Part shown: positions 35,335 through 43,295 of the stretch, in pieces
Layout of the letters: each line of letters opens with the position of its first letter
How positions within the stretch are numbered: the first letter of the stretch is position 1
Program-made: the position numbers and the translations under genes
Assembly (NCBI GenBank): GCA_035631655.1
Contig: DASQIH010000158.1
Location: 1-64,000 of the forward strand
Origin: Gp1-AA122 sp035631655
GTDB lineage: Bacteria > Acidobacteriota > Terriglobia > Terriglobales > Acidobacteriaceae
DNA: 64,000 nt
Direction: 5' to 3'
Notes under the pieces: generated by a model
The model's input: the letters and a program-made list of their open reading frames with translations, nothing else
What the model was told of the DNA's origin: nothing
The model's database searches: none

Positions 35335-36510
35335 ATGCCGGGAAAAGTAGCAAAAATCGGAACCTTTAGTGACTGGGTTGGTCTGTTCGACCAGTGGCGC
35401 AAGGACGTAGGCGTCAACCGCGACGAGATCGCCAGCTTCAAGTTCGACACCCTTTATGGCGCAATCGAGACTGAAGAGATTCAATTCGGCTCATTCAAGG
35501 GACGCAGAAAATGGGAGAACCTTCGCCAGGTGCCCACCCAGCAGATGCGCGACGCCCTTATGAATCTCATCGTGTACCAGGGCGATACCGAGTTCGCCAG
35601 CGTCGAGCAACAGCGGCACTTATTTGAGACCGCCCCGACCGACTGGGATCGGCGAGCCATTACGCGCGTCATGATCGAAGAAATGCGGCACGGATGGCAA
35701 ATGTGTGCTCTCCTGATTGACCATTTTGGGTACTCGGGCAAAGTTGAGGCCCTGAAGATGCTGGAGCGGCGCGCCTTTGAAAACAAGCGCCTGCTCGGCG
35801 CCTTCAACGTTGAGGTCGACAACTGGATGGACTTCTTCACGTACACCGATTTCGTCGATCGCGACGGCAAATTCCAGCTGCAAATGCTGAAGTACTCGGG
35901 CTTCGCTCCCCTGGGACGCTCCATGTCGTACATGCTGCGCGAAGAAGCTTTCCACATGGGCACGGGCAACGACGGCCTGCGCCGCATTGTCGAGGCTGGA
36001 GTCATACCAGGCTGGCTCATCCAGAAGTATTTGAATAAATGGATTTCGTCGTCCTATGACTTGTTCGGCACGGACCACTCATCTTCGGCTCACTGGGCCT
36101 ATGTTTGGGGCGTAAAGGGCCGTTACGACGAGCCGCAGAACCAGACTGACCCTGATCTGGATGACTTGAATGACTACAACCGGACCTTGTATCACAAGGA
36201 AGTGGCTGGGCTGATTGAACGCTTCAACTCGGTGTTGAAGTCGGGCGAGCCCAAGCTGTACGCTCCTCACATCAAGTTCAATCGCGCGATTGGGAAGTAC
36301 GCGGGAGGAAAGTTCCATGCTCAGACGGGCGAACCGCTGGGCGATAAGGTTTACGAGCAGCATCTGAAGGAGTACATGCCGGGTCCGGAGGACAAGAAGC
36401 TTCTGCTTGAGATTATCGCTAACGAGAAAAAGTGGATCGCGCCCAAACCAGGCGCGCGTGATCCGTTCGCAACGATTGCCGAACCCAGGAAATCGGCGAT
36501 CAATTTGTAG
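35335..36510 (+). CDS. BoxB/PaaA-like di-iron oxygenase
   Basis: A 391-residue helical di-iron protein of the phenylacetyl-CoA / benzoyl-CoA epoxidase group. A full ligand set is visible: Glu86 (GDTEFAS), Glu116 and His119 (IEEMRHGWQM), Asp175 (DFVDRDGKF), Glu204 and His207 (REEAFHMGTG). The spacing follows the BoxB ligands (E120, E150, H153, D211, E240, H243, from memory) almost exactly. It is about 80 residues shorter than BoxB. No BoxA- or PaaE-type reductase is in the window, so electrons must come from elsewhere. In BoxB the product is the 2,3-epoxide of benzoyl-CoA. The substrate here is not proven. Confidence 0.82.
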   Translation: MPGKVAKIGTFSDWVGLFDQWRKDVGVNRDEIASFKFDTLYGAIETEEIQFGSFKGRRKWENLRQVPTQQMRDALMNLIVYQGDTEFASVEQQRHLFETAPTDWDRRAITRVMIEEMRHGWQMCALLIDHFGYSGKVEALKMLERRAFENKRLLGAFNVEVDNWMDFFTYTDFVDRDGKFQLQMLKYSGFAPLGRSMSYMLREEAFHMGTGNDGLRRIVEAGVIPGWLIQKYLNKWISSSYDLFGTDHSSSAHWAYVWGVKGRYDEPQNQTDPDLDDLNDYNRTLYHKEVAGLIERFNSVLKSGEPKLYAPHIKFNRAIGKYAGGKFHAQTGEPLGDKVYEQHLKEYMPGPEDKKLLLEIIANEKKWIAPKPGARDPFATIAEPRKSAINL

Positions 36511-36527
36511 CGGAGCTACGCTCCGCG
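36510..36527. repeat. Short GC hairpin after the BoxB-like gene
   Basis: GCGGAGC and GCTCCGC flank TAC, directly at the stop codon of the oxygenase gene. Confidence 0.55.
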
Positions 36528-36565
36528 GGACAGCCGAGGCGACGGTCCCTACGGGTTCGATCTCA

Positions 36566-37354
36566 ATGAGCCAAACTCCAGCTCTGTCGGCTGAAACTAC
36601 TGCTCGTTACACCCTCGGCGAGTTGATGGTGGCCAGCGCGGCTCGCGAGATTCGCGATGGCGAGGTCGTGTTCGTGGGCATGCGTCTGCCCTTGATTGCG
36701 TTTGTCGTCGCGAAGAAAACGCACGCGCCAAATGCAATGGGGCTTTTTGAGAATGGCGTGATCCGCACTACGCCTGCCCGTGAGCTGATCTACACCATGG
36801 CCGACCCACCCAATATTCTGGGGGCGACGCAGTGCCTGGACATGATGGGCGTCATGAGCCTTCTGCACTCCGGGCGCGTGCACCTGGGATTTTTGGGAGC
36901 GGCGGAGGTGGATCGTTTTGGGAACTTGAATTCCACCGAGGTATGCGGACCCAAAGGCCTGACCCGATTGCCGGGTTCAGGTGGCGCCTGCGATATTGCT
37001 TCGCTGGCGCACCGCTTTGTCGTGCTGCTGGAGCACGCCAAGCAAAGGCTGCCCGAGCGGGTGTCATTCGTGACCAGCCCTGGAAACGGCGACGGCCGTG
37101 GCTGGCGCAAGCGGGTTGGCCTGCCACGCGGAGGTCCGGCGGGGGTTATTACGACGAAAGCGGTGCTGCGGTTTGGCGACGATGGGGACGCGTATCTGGC
37201 GTCCGTACATCCTGGCGTCGAAGTAGAAGAAGTACTGGCCAACACCGGATGGAAGCTGCGCCTGGCTGAGAATGTCGTGCCGACGCCGGAGCCAAGTGCA
37301 GCGGAGTTGCAGGCAATTCGCGAGTACGACAAAGAAGGTTTCTGGACTCGATAG
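36566..37354 (+). CDS. Glutaconate-CoA-transferase-like subunit B
   Basis: A 262-residue class I CoA-transferase beta subunit. It aligns by eye with GctB of Acidaminococcus: EVVFVGMRLPLIAFVVAKKT, then FENGVIRTTP with Glu62 at the place of the catalytic Glu54, GFLGAAEVDRFGNLNSTEV, LPGSGGACDIA and VSFVTSPGNG. The catalytic Glu separates it from IpdB-type ring hydrolases, which belong to the same fold but lack it. The ATG at 36566 was chosen because it starts a normal-length subunit. The alpha subunit gene is two genes downstream, with a hydratase gene between. Confidence 0.88.
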   Translation: MSQTPALSAETTARYTLGELMVASAAREIRDGEVVFVGMRLPLIAFVVAKKTHAPNAMGLFENGVIRTTPARELIYTMADPPNILGATQCLDMMGVMSLLHSGRVHLGFLGAAEVDRFGNLNSTEVCGPKGLTRLPGSGGACDIASLAHRFVVLLEHAKQRLPERVSFVTSPGNGDGRGWRKRVGLPRGGPAGVITTKAVLRFGDDGDAYLASVHPGVEVEEVLANTGWKLRLAENVVPTPEPSAAELQAIREYDKEGFWTR

Positions 37355-37363
37355 ATTCGTGTG

Positions 37364-37385
37364 GCGCGGGTACTCCTGCCCGCGC
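37364..37385. repeat. Short GC hairpin before the dienoyl-CoA-hydratase-like gene
   Basis: GCGCGGG and CCCGCGC flank TACTCCTG, in the 47-bp gap between the transferase B gene and the hydratase. Confidence 0.55.
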
Positions 37386-37401
37386 GCTAGGCGGTGCTCT
37401 T

Positions 37402-38187
37402 ATGGCGACTCAGGCAATCGCAACTTATTCCCGGCTGGCTGTGGAATTTCATCCGCCCGTTGCACGCATCAGCCTGAACCATCCGCCGGTGAACGTTATT
37501 GACGTGGCAATGATGGAAGAGTTGTTGCAAGCGATTACGGAAGTTGAATCCCGCAGAGATATATCTGTTCTCGTGCTCGCCGGGCAAGGCAAAGCATTCT
37601 CGGTCGGGGTAGATGTCGGCGCTCATACCCCCGACAAGGTTGAAAGCATGCTAGGCAAGTTCCACGGCGTCATTCGTGCGCTGATCGCCGCAAAAAAGGT
37701 GACGATTGCCGTTGTCCACGGACACTGTCTTGGCGGCGGAGCCGAGCTGGCCATGGTGTGCGATCTGGTCTACACGACAGACTCTGCCCACTGGGGATTT
37801 CCGGAGATCAAGCTGGCGTGCTATCCCCCGGTGGCGGCAACGGTGCTGGCAGCACTGGTCGGACAAAAACAGGCTGCCGATCTCATTCTGACGGGTCGAA
37901 CGATTTCTGGAACCGAAGCGGCAGAAATCGGTCTGGTCAATCGGGCCGTCCCCGACGGGGACCTAGTTAAGGTGGTCGAGCAAACCGCCAGCCAGTTGGT
38001 CAAACTAAGTCCGGCGGCCCTGGCGATTGCCAAGAAGGCAATCTACGCCTGGGATTCGGTGCACTTTGACAAAGGATTGGCCCGGGCCGAGAAGATCTAT
38101 TTCGAAGACTTGATGAAGACGCAAGACGCGAAGGAAGGTATCGAGGCTTTCCTCGCCAAACGCGAGCCTCGGTGGGTGGGCAAGTAA
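37402..38187 (+). CDS. Enoyl-CoA hydratase-family protein, dienoyl-CoA-hydratase-like (second)
   Basis: A 261-residue crotonase-fold protein unlike the first one. The stretch FSVGVDVGAHTPDKVESMLG, the loop HGHCLGGGAELAMVCDLV, HWGFPEIKLACYPPVAATVL and TGRTISGTEAAEIGLVN recall cyclohexa-1,5-diene-1-carbonyl-CoA hydratases (Dch/BamR group), which in anaerobes add water to the reduced ring of benzoyl-CoA. This is recognition by pattern, so a related ring-intermediate hydratase is also possible. It lies between the two CoA-transferase subunit genes and ends 3 bp before the alpha subunit gene. Confidence 0.78.
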   Translation: MATQAIATYSRLAVEFHPPVARISLNHPPVNVIDVAMMEELLQAITEVESRRDISVLVLAGQGKAFSVGVDVGAHTPDKVESMLGKFHGVIRALIAAKKVTIAVVHGHCLGGGAELAMVCDLVYTTDSAHWGFPEIKLACYPPVAATVLAALVGQKQAADLILTGRTISGTEAAEIGLVNRAVPDGDLVKVVEQTASQLVKLSPAALAIAKKAIYAWDSVHFDKGLARAEKIYFEDLMKTQDAKEGIEAFLAKREPRWVGK

Positions 38188-38190
38188 GCT

Positions 38191-39099
38191 ATGGGCAAAC
38201 TCCTTTCCCTGCGCGATGCGATTGCTGAACTGGTGCCTGATGGCGCCAGCGTCGCACTCGGCCTCCAACTGGAGCAGATGATTCCGTTTGCCGCCGGGCA
38301 CGAGATCATTCGCCAGAAAAAACGCGATCTGACTCTGATTGGCCCAATCTCCGACATCCTCTTTGACCAGTTGATTGGCGCGGGGTGCGTGAAGGAAGTG
38401 ATCGCGGCATGGGTCGGTAATGTGATGATGGGCTCTGCCTACAATTTCCGCCGCGCCGTGGAACAGGATGGCATGAAGGTTTTCAACCTGACGAATTTCA
38501 CGGTGGCATTGGCTCTCGAGGCCGGGGCGATGGGAGTTCCATTTCTGCCCACACGCACGGCGTTGGGCAGTGATGTCACCAAGGGGAACCACTTCTTTTA
38601 TCAGATTTTCTCCCCCTTTGAGGGCAAAGAACCTCTATGGGCGGTGCGGGCGCTCAATCCGGATGTCACGATTGTGCACGTGCAGAGAGCAGATCGCGAA
38701 GGCAACGCGCATTGCTGGGGAAATTTCGGAGTCATGCTGGAAGGTGTGCGCGCGGCCAAGCGCGTGATTATCGTGGCGGAAGAAGTGGTCGAACCGGAAG
38801 TAATCGCCAGCGATCCCAATCGGACGGTCATTCCCGGATTTCTGGTGAATGCCGTGGTCGAGTGTCCGTTCGGCGCGCATCCTTCTCCAGTGCAGGGATA
38901 CTACAAGCGGGATGACGCGTTCTTCCGTCAATATCACGAGCAAACCAAGACGAAAGTGGGCAACGACGCATGGTTAGACCGGTGGGTCTTCAGTATTCCG
39001 GACCGCCGCGCCTATATGAATCACCTGGGCGCCTGCCGAGTCGAAGGATTAGGCGTAAAGCAACACGCCTATGCGGCGCAGGCAGATTTTGGATACTAA
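38191..39099 (+). CDS. Glutaconate-CoA-transferase-like subunit A
   Basis: A 302-residue class I CoA-transferase alpha subunit. It follows the GctA pattern: LLSLRDAIAELVPDGASVAL, DILFDQLIGAGCVKEVIAAW, GAMGVPFLPTRTALGSD, VTIVHVQRADREGNAHCWGN, NAVVECPFGAHPSPVQGYY and the end MNHLGACRVEGLG. With the B subunit it should move CoA between carboxylic acids, perhaps activating the aromatic acid from a downstream acyl-CoA, since no ligase is in the cluster. IpdA-type hydrolases look similar, so a hydrolytic role cannot be fully excluded. It starts 3 bp after the hydratase gene, which suggests coupled translation. Confidence 0.86.
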   Translation: MGKLLSLRDAIAELVPDGASVALGLQLEQMIPFAAGHEIIRQKKRDLTLIGPISDILFDQLIGAGCVKEVIAAWVGNVMMGSAYNFRRAVEQDGMKVFNLTNFTVALALEAGAMGVPFLPTRTALGSDVTKGNHFFYQIFSPFEGKEPLWAVRALNPDVTIVHVQRADREGNAHCWGNFGVMLEGVRAAKRVIIVAEEVVEPEVIASDPNRTVIPGFLVNAVVECPFGAHPSPVQGYYKRDDAFFRQYHEQTKTKVGNDAWLDRWVFSIPDRRAYMNHLGACRVEGLGVKQHAYAAQADFGY

Positions 39100-39100
39100 C

Positions 39101-39128
39101 TGACAGCTGAGAGCCGACCGCTGAAAGC
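39101..39128. repeat. Heptamer array, four units
   Basis: TGACAGC, TGAGAGC, CGACCGC, TGAAAGC, ending 5 bases before the ATG at 39134. It starts one base after the stop codon of the transferase A gene. Confidence 0.8.
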
Positions 39129-39133
39129 TCTTA

Positions 39134-39622
39134 ATGAAAAAAGAACTCATCGAACTGAAAGTGAACGGCCGCACACGAGAGCTGGCCATCGAACCCAGCA
39201 AACTCCTGCTCGACGTGCTGCGCGAAGATCTGCAACTCACCGGTTCGAAGCGCGGCTGTGATGATTCCTCCTGCGGCGCCTGCACGGTGCTCGTAGATGG
39301 TACGCCCATGTTTTCCTGCACGCTGCTGGCAGCCAGTTGCCAGGGACAAGAGATCACCACGGTCGAGGGCGTGAGTGAGCACGGCAGCCTGGCGGCTATT
39401 CAGAAAGCGTACGGCGACTGGGGTGGGGCCCAGTGCGGATACTGCACGCCGGGGTTCATGATGACAGTGAAGCATCTTTTGAGCGTGAACCCACACCCCA
39501 GCGACGAACAGATTCGCGGTGCGCTCAGTGGGAACCTATGCCGCTGCACCGGGTACAGTCAGATGTACGAAGCGATTAAGGCGGCGATAGAAGCGGAAGA
39601 GAAGGGACTGGCGGCTTTGTAA
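39134..39622 (+). CDS. hcrC: 4-Hydroxybenzoyl-CoA-reductase-type gamma subunit, two [2Fe-2S]
   Basis: A 162-residue small subunit of a xanthine-oxidase-family molybdenum enzyme. The plant-ferredoxin-like domain has KRGCDDSSCGACTVLVDG plus a further Cys in MFSCTLL; the helical domain has GGAQCGYCTPGFMMTVKHLL and LSGNLCRCTGYSQMYEAI. All eight cluster ligands are present. It passes electrons between the molybdenum site and the FAD subunit. The order gamma, alpha, beta and the special beta subunit at 42262 point to a 4-HBCR-like enzyme. A heptamer array fills the spacer before the ATG. Confidence 0.9.
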   Translation: MKKELIELKVNGRTRELAIEPSKLLLDVLREDLQLTGSKRGCDDSSCGACTVLVDGTPMFSCTLLAASCQGQEITTVEGVSEHGSLAAIQKAYGDWGGAQCGYCTPGFMMTVKHLLSVNPHPSDEQIRGALSGNLCRCTGYSQMYEAIKAAIEAEEKGLAAL

Positions 39623-39623
39623 C

Positions 39624-39692
39624 GCCGCCGTCTCGGCGGCCCGATGGGCGGGCGGGACGCCCGCCTGACAGCCGGCAGGATGCCGGTGCTAC
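39624..39692. repeat. Three consecutive GC hairpins between the gamma and alpha subunit genes
   Basis: GCCGCC/GGCGGC around GTCTC, GGCGGGC/GCCCGCC around GGGAC (approximate), and AGCCGGCA/TGCCGGTGCT around GGA follow each other. The last two are in frame with the alpha subunit and can be mistaken for its N-terminus. Confidence 0.6.
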
Positions 39693-39703
39693 AGAACAGA
39701 AAA

Positions 39704-42265
39704 ATGTCCGACTTCAGCGTAATCGGCAAACCAGTCGCCATGGTGGACGCTGCCGGCAAGACTACCGGCGCCGGCAAGTACACCGATGATCTCAGCGTCC
39801 CCGGCATGCTGATTGGAAAAATCCTGCACTCACCGTATCCGCACGCGCGTCTCAAGCGGGTTGACACCAGCCGAGCGAAAGCACTGGACGGCGTGGTGGC
39901 GGTCGTTACGGGTGGGGATGCGCCAAAGACCTACGGAATTCTCCCCGTGGGGCATGATGAAACGGCGCTCGCGGTCGATAAGGTTCGGTATGTGGGCGAC
40001 AACGTGGCCTGCGTGGCGGCGGTTGATGAAGCTACGGCGGAGAAGGCGCTGGAATGGGTTAACGTGCAATACGAAGTCCTACCCGCTTACTTCGATCCTG
40101 AAGAATCGATGAAGGCGGAGACAGACCTGATCCACGAAGGCAAGCCGCACAACATCGAAAAGGATTACCACCATGTCTTCGGGGATCCCGACAAGGCTTT
40201 CGGGGAGGCAGATTACGTCGCCGAAGGTCGATTCATTGCCAATGAGGTCACGCACGCGGCCATGGAGCCGCATTCAGTGTTGGCCTCGTTTGAACTCGAC
40301 CCGCATACCGGAAAGCTGGGCCGCCTGACCGTGTGGTCCTCCACCCAGGTGCCTTATTACCTGCAGCACAAGCTCTCGCTGGTGCTCGACATGCCGATGT
40401 CGCAGATCCGCGTGATCAAGCCGTTGGTCGGTGGAGGGTTTGGTGGCAAGAGCGAGGTCATCCCCCTCGAAATCATTGCTGCAGTCGCAGCCCGGTCGGC
40501 GCGTGCTCCGGTAAAGATCACTTACACGCGGGAGGAAGTCTTCTGGGCACACCGTGGGCGCCCACGCACCATCATTGACCTCAAGACCGGCGTTCAGAAC
40601 GATGGGCGGATCACGGCTGTAAAGGCACGAGTAGTGCAGGATGGCGGAGCCTATTGCTCCTATGGCGTTGTGACCATTCTTTATTCGGGTGCGCTGCTGG
40701 GCGCGCTATATGACATTCCCAATATTCAGTTCGACGGCTATCGCGTTCTGACCAACAAGCCTGCGTGTGGGGCCATGCGCGGGCATGGAACAGTCAACGT
40801 GCGTTTCGCGTTCGAGTCGCAGCTGGATGAGATCAGCGCGAAGCTGGGCATCGATCCGGCAGAGATTCGCCGCCGCAATCTCCTCAAGCCTCCCTGCGTC
40901 ACGGTTAACGGCCTGCGTGTACAGAGCTACGGCTTGCCGGAATGCATCGACAAGGTGGTTGAGCGCTCGGGATGGAAGCAGCGCAAAGGCAAGCTGGGCA
41001 AGGCAAGAGGACTGGGAATTGGTTGCAGTCATTATGTGAGCGGGGCGGCCAACTCGATTATCCGTTCCGACATGCCGCATTCGACCGTGAACATCAAGAT
41101 TGATCGCGATGGTGGCGTGGTGGTTTACACCGGAGCTTCGGAAATCGGGCAAGGCTCCGACACCATGACAGCGCAGATTGCTGCCGAGGTGCTGGGGTGT
41201 TCTCTGAGCCGGGTGAAGATTGTAGCGGCCGACACCGATCTGACGCCTATCGATATCGGTTCCTACTCCAGCCGGGTCACGTTCATGGCCGGTAATGCGA
41301 CCCTACGCGCCGCAGAGGAAGTGAGGAAGCAGATTGCCTCAGCGGCAGCGCGCAGAATGAACTGTGCAGCGGAAGATCTGGTGCTCCGGGACGACTCCGT
41401 GTTCCACAAAAATTACGCGGGCAAGAGTGTCCGCGCCACGCCGGTTGAGACCACGGTGAGCGGACGGGTCGAAGGACAGATCCTGCGAGGGTCGCTGCAG
41501 CAGAAGCGGAAAGAAGAAGGACCTAGAGATTTGATGACCTTTGAGGAGGCGGTGGTCGCGGCTATCGACTTCCACGGGGCGCTGACCGGAACCGGCTCTT
41601 ACGCCCCTCCGCCGGAAGCGCGGGGTGGAAAGCATAAAGGCGCAGGGGTGGGTCCGTCCCCGGCGTACTCGTATTCGGCGCAGGTGGCGGAGGTCAGCGT
41701 TGATGAAGACACCGGGGAAGTCACTGTGCACAAAGTCTGGGCCTCGCATGATTGTGGACGGGCGCTGAATCCCGTTGCCGTCGAAGGTCAGATCATCGGT
41801 TCGGTGTGGATGGGGCTGGGCCAGGCTCTCCAGGAAGAGATGATCTGGAAAGATGGCATGCTGATGAATCCCGGGTTGCTGGAATATCGCAGTCCTTCGT
41901 CGGCGGAGTCGCCCGAGATTGAGGCAATCATTGTGGAGAGCATCGATCCGGAAGGGCCGTTTGGTGCTAAGGAGTGCAGCGAAGGTTCGCTGGCCGCAAC
42001 CATTCCGGCGATTGCCAACGCGATCTACGATGCAGTCGGCGTCCGACTGCGCGAGGCACCCTTCACGCCGGAGCGGGTTTTGGCAGCCCTGCGCGCCAAA
42101 AAGCAAGCGAAAACCATCAACATGACCGAAGGCGTTGATCCGACCGCTCCTACGCGTTTCCGCGAGCATGGAGGATCGCTGTGGTTCCGGGGCAAGGGCC
42201 CGCAGCGGCATCCTCTGGATCCGGCACGAGGTGAGACAACGGCTGAAGTCGGGGGTGACGATTGA
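39704..42265 (+). CDS. hcrA: 4-Hydroxybenzoyl-CoA-reductase-type alpha subunit (molybdopterin)
   Basis: An 853-residue catalytic subunit of the xanthine-oxidase family. Features: N-terminal FSVIGKPVAMVDAAGKTTGA, the cofactor loops LVGGGFGGKSEVIPLE and ACGAMRGHGTVNVRFA, GQGSDTMTAQIAAEVLG, and the active-site Glu region GAKECSEGSLAATIPA. It is about 85 residues longer than Thauera HcrA; the extra parts are a loop at about 590-660 (Lys/Glu-rich, then a PPPEARGGKHKG stretch) and a C-terminal tail after KQAKTINMTEG. The ATG at 39704 was chosen since the codons before it are repeat DNA. It overlaps the beta subunit gene by 4 bp. Confidence 0.87.
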   Translation: MSDFSVIGKPVAMVDAAGKTTGAGKYTDDLSVPGMLIGKILHSPYPHARLKRVDTSRAKALDGVVAVVTGGDAPKTYGILPVGHDETALAVDKVRYVGDNVACVAAVDEATAEKALEWVNVQYEVLPAYFDPEESMKAETDLIHEGKPHNIEKDYHHVFGDPDKAFGEADYVAEGRFIANEVTHAAMEPHSVLASFELDPHTGKLGRLTVWSSTQVPYYLQHKLSLVLDMPMSQIRVIKPLVGGGFGGKSEVIPLEIIAAVAARSARAPVKITYTREEVFWAHRGRPRTIIDLKTGVQNDGRITAVKARVVQDGGAYCSYGVVTILYSGALLGALYDIPNIQFDGYRVLTNKPACGAMRGHGTVNVRFAFESQLDEISAKLGIDPAEIRRRNLLKPPCVTVNGLRVQSYGLPECIDKVVERSGWKQRKGKLGKARGLGIGCSHYVSGAANSIIRSDMPHSTVNIKIDRDGGVVVYTGASEIGQGSDTMTAQIAAEVLGCSLSRVKIVAADTDLTPIDIGSYSSRVTFMAGNATLRAAEEVRKQIASAAARRMNCAAEDLVLRDDSVFHKNYAGKSVRATPVETTVSGRVEGQILRGSLQQKRKEEGPRDLMTFEEAVVAAIDFHGALTGTGSYAPPPEARGGKHKGAGVGPSPAYSYSAQVAEVSVDEDTGEVTVHKVWASHDCGRALNPVAVEGQIIGSVWMGLGQALQEEMIWKDGMLMNPGLLEYRSPSSAESPEIEAIIVESIDPEGPFGAKECSEGSLAATIPAIANAIYDAVGVRLREAPFTPERVLAALRAKKQAKTINMTEGVDPTAPTRFREHGGSLWFRGKGPQRHPLDPARGETTAEVGGDD

Positions 42266-43242
42266 GTCTGCCGGAATTCAAGCTGCTACGGCCGCGGAGT
42301 ATCGAGGAAGCCATAGCTTTAATGGCAAGTCGCGGGAGTGTTCGTGTGCTTGCGGGTGGCACTGATCTGATTCCCTCGATGCGGCAGAAATTATTCGAAC
42401 CGCAATACGTGCTCGATCTCCGGCATATTGCAGAGTTGAAGGGAATCCATCCGCAGCCCGGAAACGGTGTTGAAATAGGCGCGCTGACCACGCTCAACGC
42501 CATCGAGCACTCTGAATTTCTTCGCAGACACTACCCGGTGCTGACGGAAGCAGCCGGAACCGTGGCGTCTCCGGTGCTGCGCAACATGGGAACCATCGGC
42601 GGGAATATCTGTCTCGACACTCGTTGCCTGTGGTACAACCAGTCGCTGAGTTGGCGCAAGGCTTGTGGGTTCTGCATCAAGAAAGACGGGGACCTGTGTC
42701 ACGTGGCGCCCGGTGGAACGAAGTGCTGGGCAGTATTTTCGGGGGACACTCCGCCGGCGCTGTTGTGTCTGAACGCCGAAGTCGAGATTGCCAGTCCTTC
42801 GGGGGTACGACGAATACCTCTGTGCGAGTTTTACACCGGGGCTGGGAACGATTACCGCAAGCTGCAGCCGGATGAATTGCTCACGCGGGTTTTCCTGCCC
42901 GAAGCGTCAGCAGATTATCGCGGCGTCTATCGCAAGCTGCGTATTCGCGGGTCCATTGATTATCCTCTAGCAGGTGTAGCTGTCGTCCTGAAGAAGTCGA
43001 ACCGGCACGTTTCCGACGCGCGGCTCGCCATCACCGCGGTCAATCCCGCGCCCACTTTGGTGAAGGGAGCAGCGCAGGCGTTAGAAGGAGAAGTGGTAGA
43101 CGAGCAGGTCGCGGAGGCCATAGGGGAGTTGGCGGCCAAGACAGCCAAACCTCTGACCACGTCGGCCCTGACCCCGGAGTATCGTCGGGAGATGATTCGG
43201 GTGTTCACGAAGCGAGCCATTTTAGCAGCCGCCAGCGACTGA
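42262..43242 (+). CDS. hcrB: 4-Hydroxybenzoyl-CoA-reductase-type beta subunit with extra [4Fe-4S] loop
   Basis: A 326-residue FAD subunit starting at TTG, overlapping the alpha gene stop. FAD-binding motifs are VRVLAGGTDLIPSMR and RNMGTIGGNICLDTR. Between them and the C-terminal part is the loop special to 4-HBCR, holding Cys122 (RCLWYNQ), Cys138 (GFCIKK), Cys146 (DLCHVAP) and Cys155 (GTKCWAV). As I recall, these are the same residue numbers as the [4Fe-4S] ligands of Thauera aromatica HcrB. Other xanthine-oxidase FAD subunits lack this loop, so it is the best evidence that the enzyme removes a ring hydroxyl from an aroyl-CoA. Cytoplasmic. Confidence 0.92.
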   Translation: MSLPEFKLLRPRSIEEAIALMASRGSVRVLAGGTDLIPSMRQKLFEPQYVLDLRHIAELKGIHPQPGNGVEIGALTTLNAIEHSEFLRRHYPVLTEAAGTVASPVLRNMGTIGGNICLDTRCLWYNQSLSWRKACGFCIKKDGDLCHVAPGGTKCWAVFSGDTPPALLCLNAEVEIASPSGVRRIPLCEFYTGAGNDYRKLQPDELLTRVFLPEASADYRGVYRKLRIRGSIDYPLAGVAVVLKKSNRHVSDARLAITAVNPAPTLVKGAAQALEGEVVDEQVAEAIGELAAKTAKPLTTSALTPEYRREMIRVFTKRAILAAASD

Positions 43243-43257
43243 GACTCTTGACCGGCC

Positions 43258-43285
43258 AAAGACCAAAGACCAAAGACCAAAGACC
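43258..43285. repeat. Heptamer array, four perfect units AAAGACC
   Basis: AAAGACC is repeated four times without change, 15 bp after the stop of the beta subunit gene and 10 bp before the preferred TTG start of the amidohydrolase gene. Confidence 0.85.
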
Positions 43286-43295
43286 AACGACTACT

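Noticed and set aside
36566..39099. IpdAB-type ring-cleaving hydrolase of steroid breakdown
   Set aside because: The B subunit keeps the catalytic Glu (FENG) expected of true CoA-transferases, and no steroid-pathway genes are near. The hydrolase reading is not excluded but is less likely.
41339..42211. 290-codon minus-strand frame within hcrA
   Set aside because: Antisense of a conserved molybdenum enzyme; composition is Arg/His-rich as expected for antisense of GC-rich genes.
43258..43285. CRISPR-like direct repeat (AAAGACC x4)
   Set aside because: The units are 7 bases long with no spacers and there are no cas genes; it is a simple tandem repeat.
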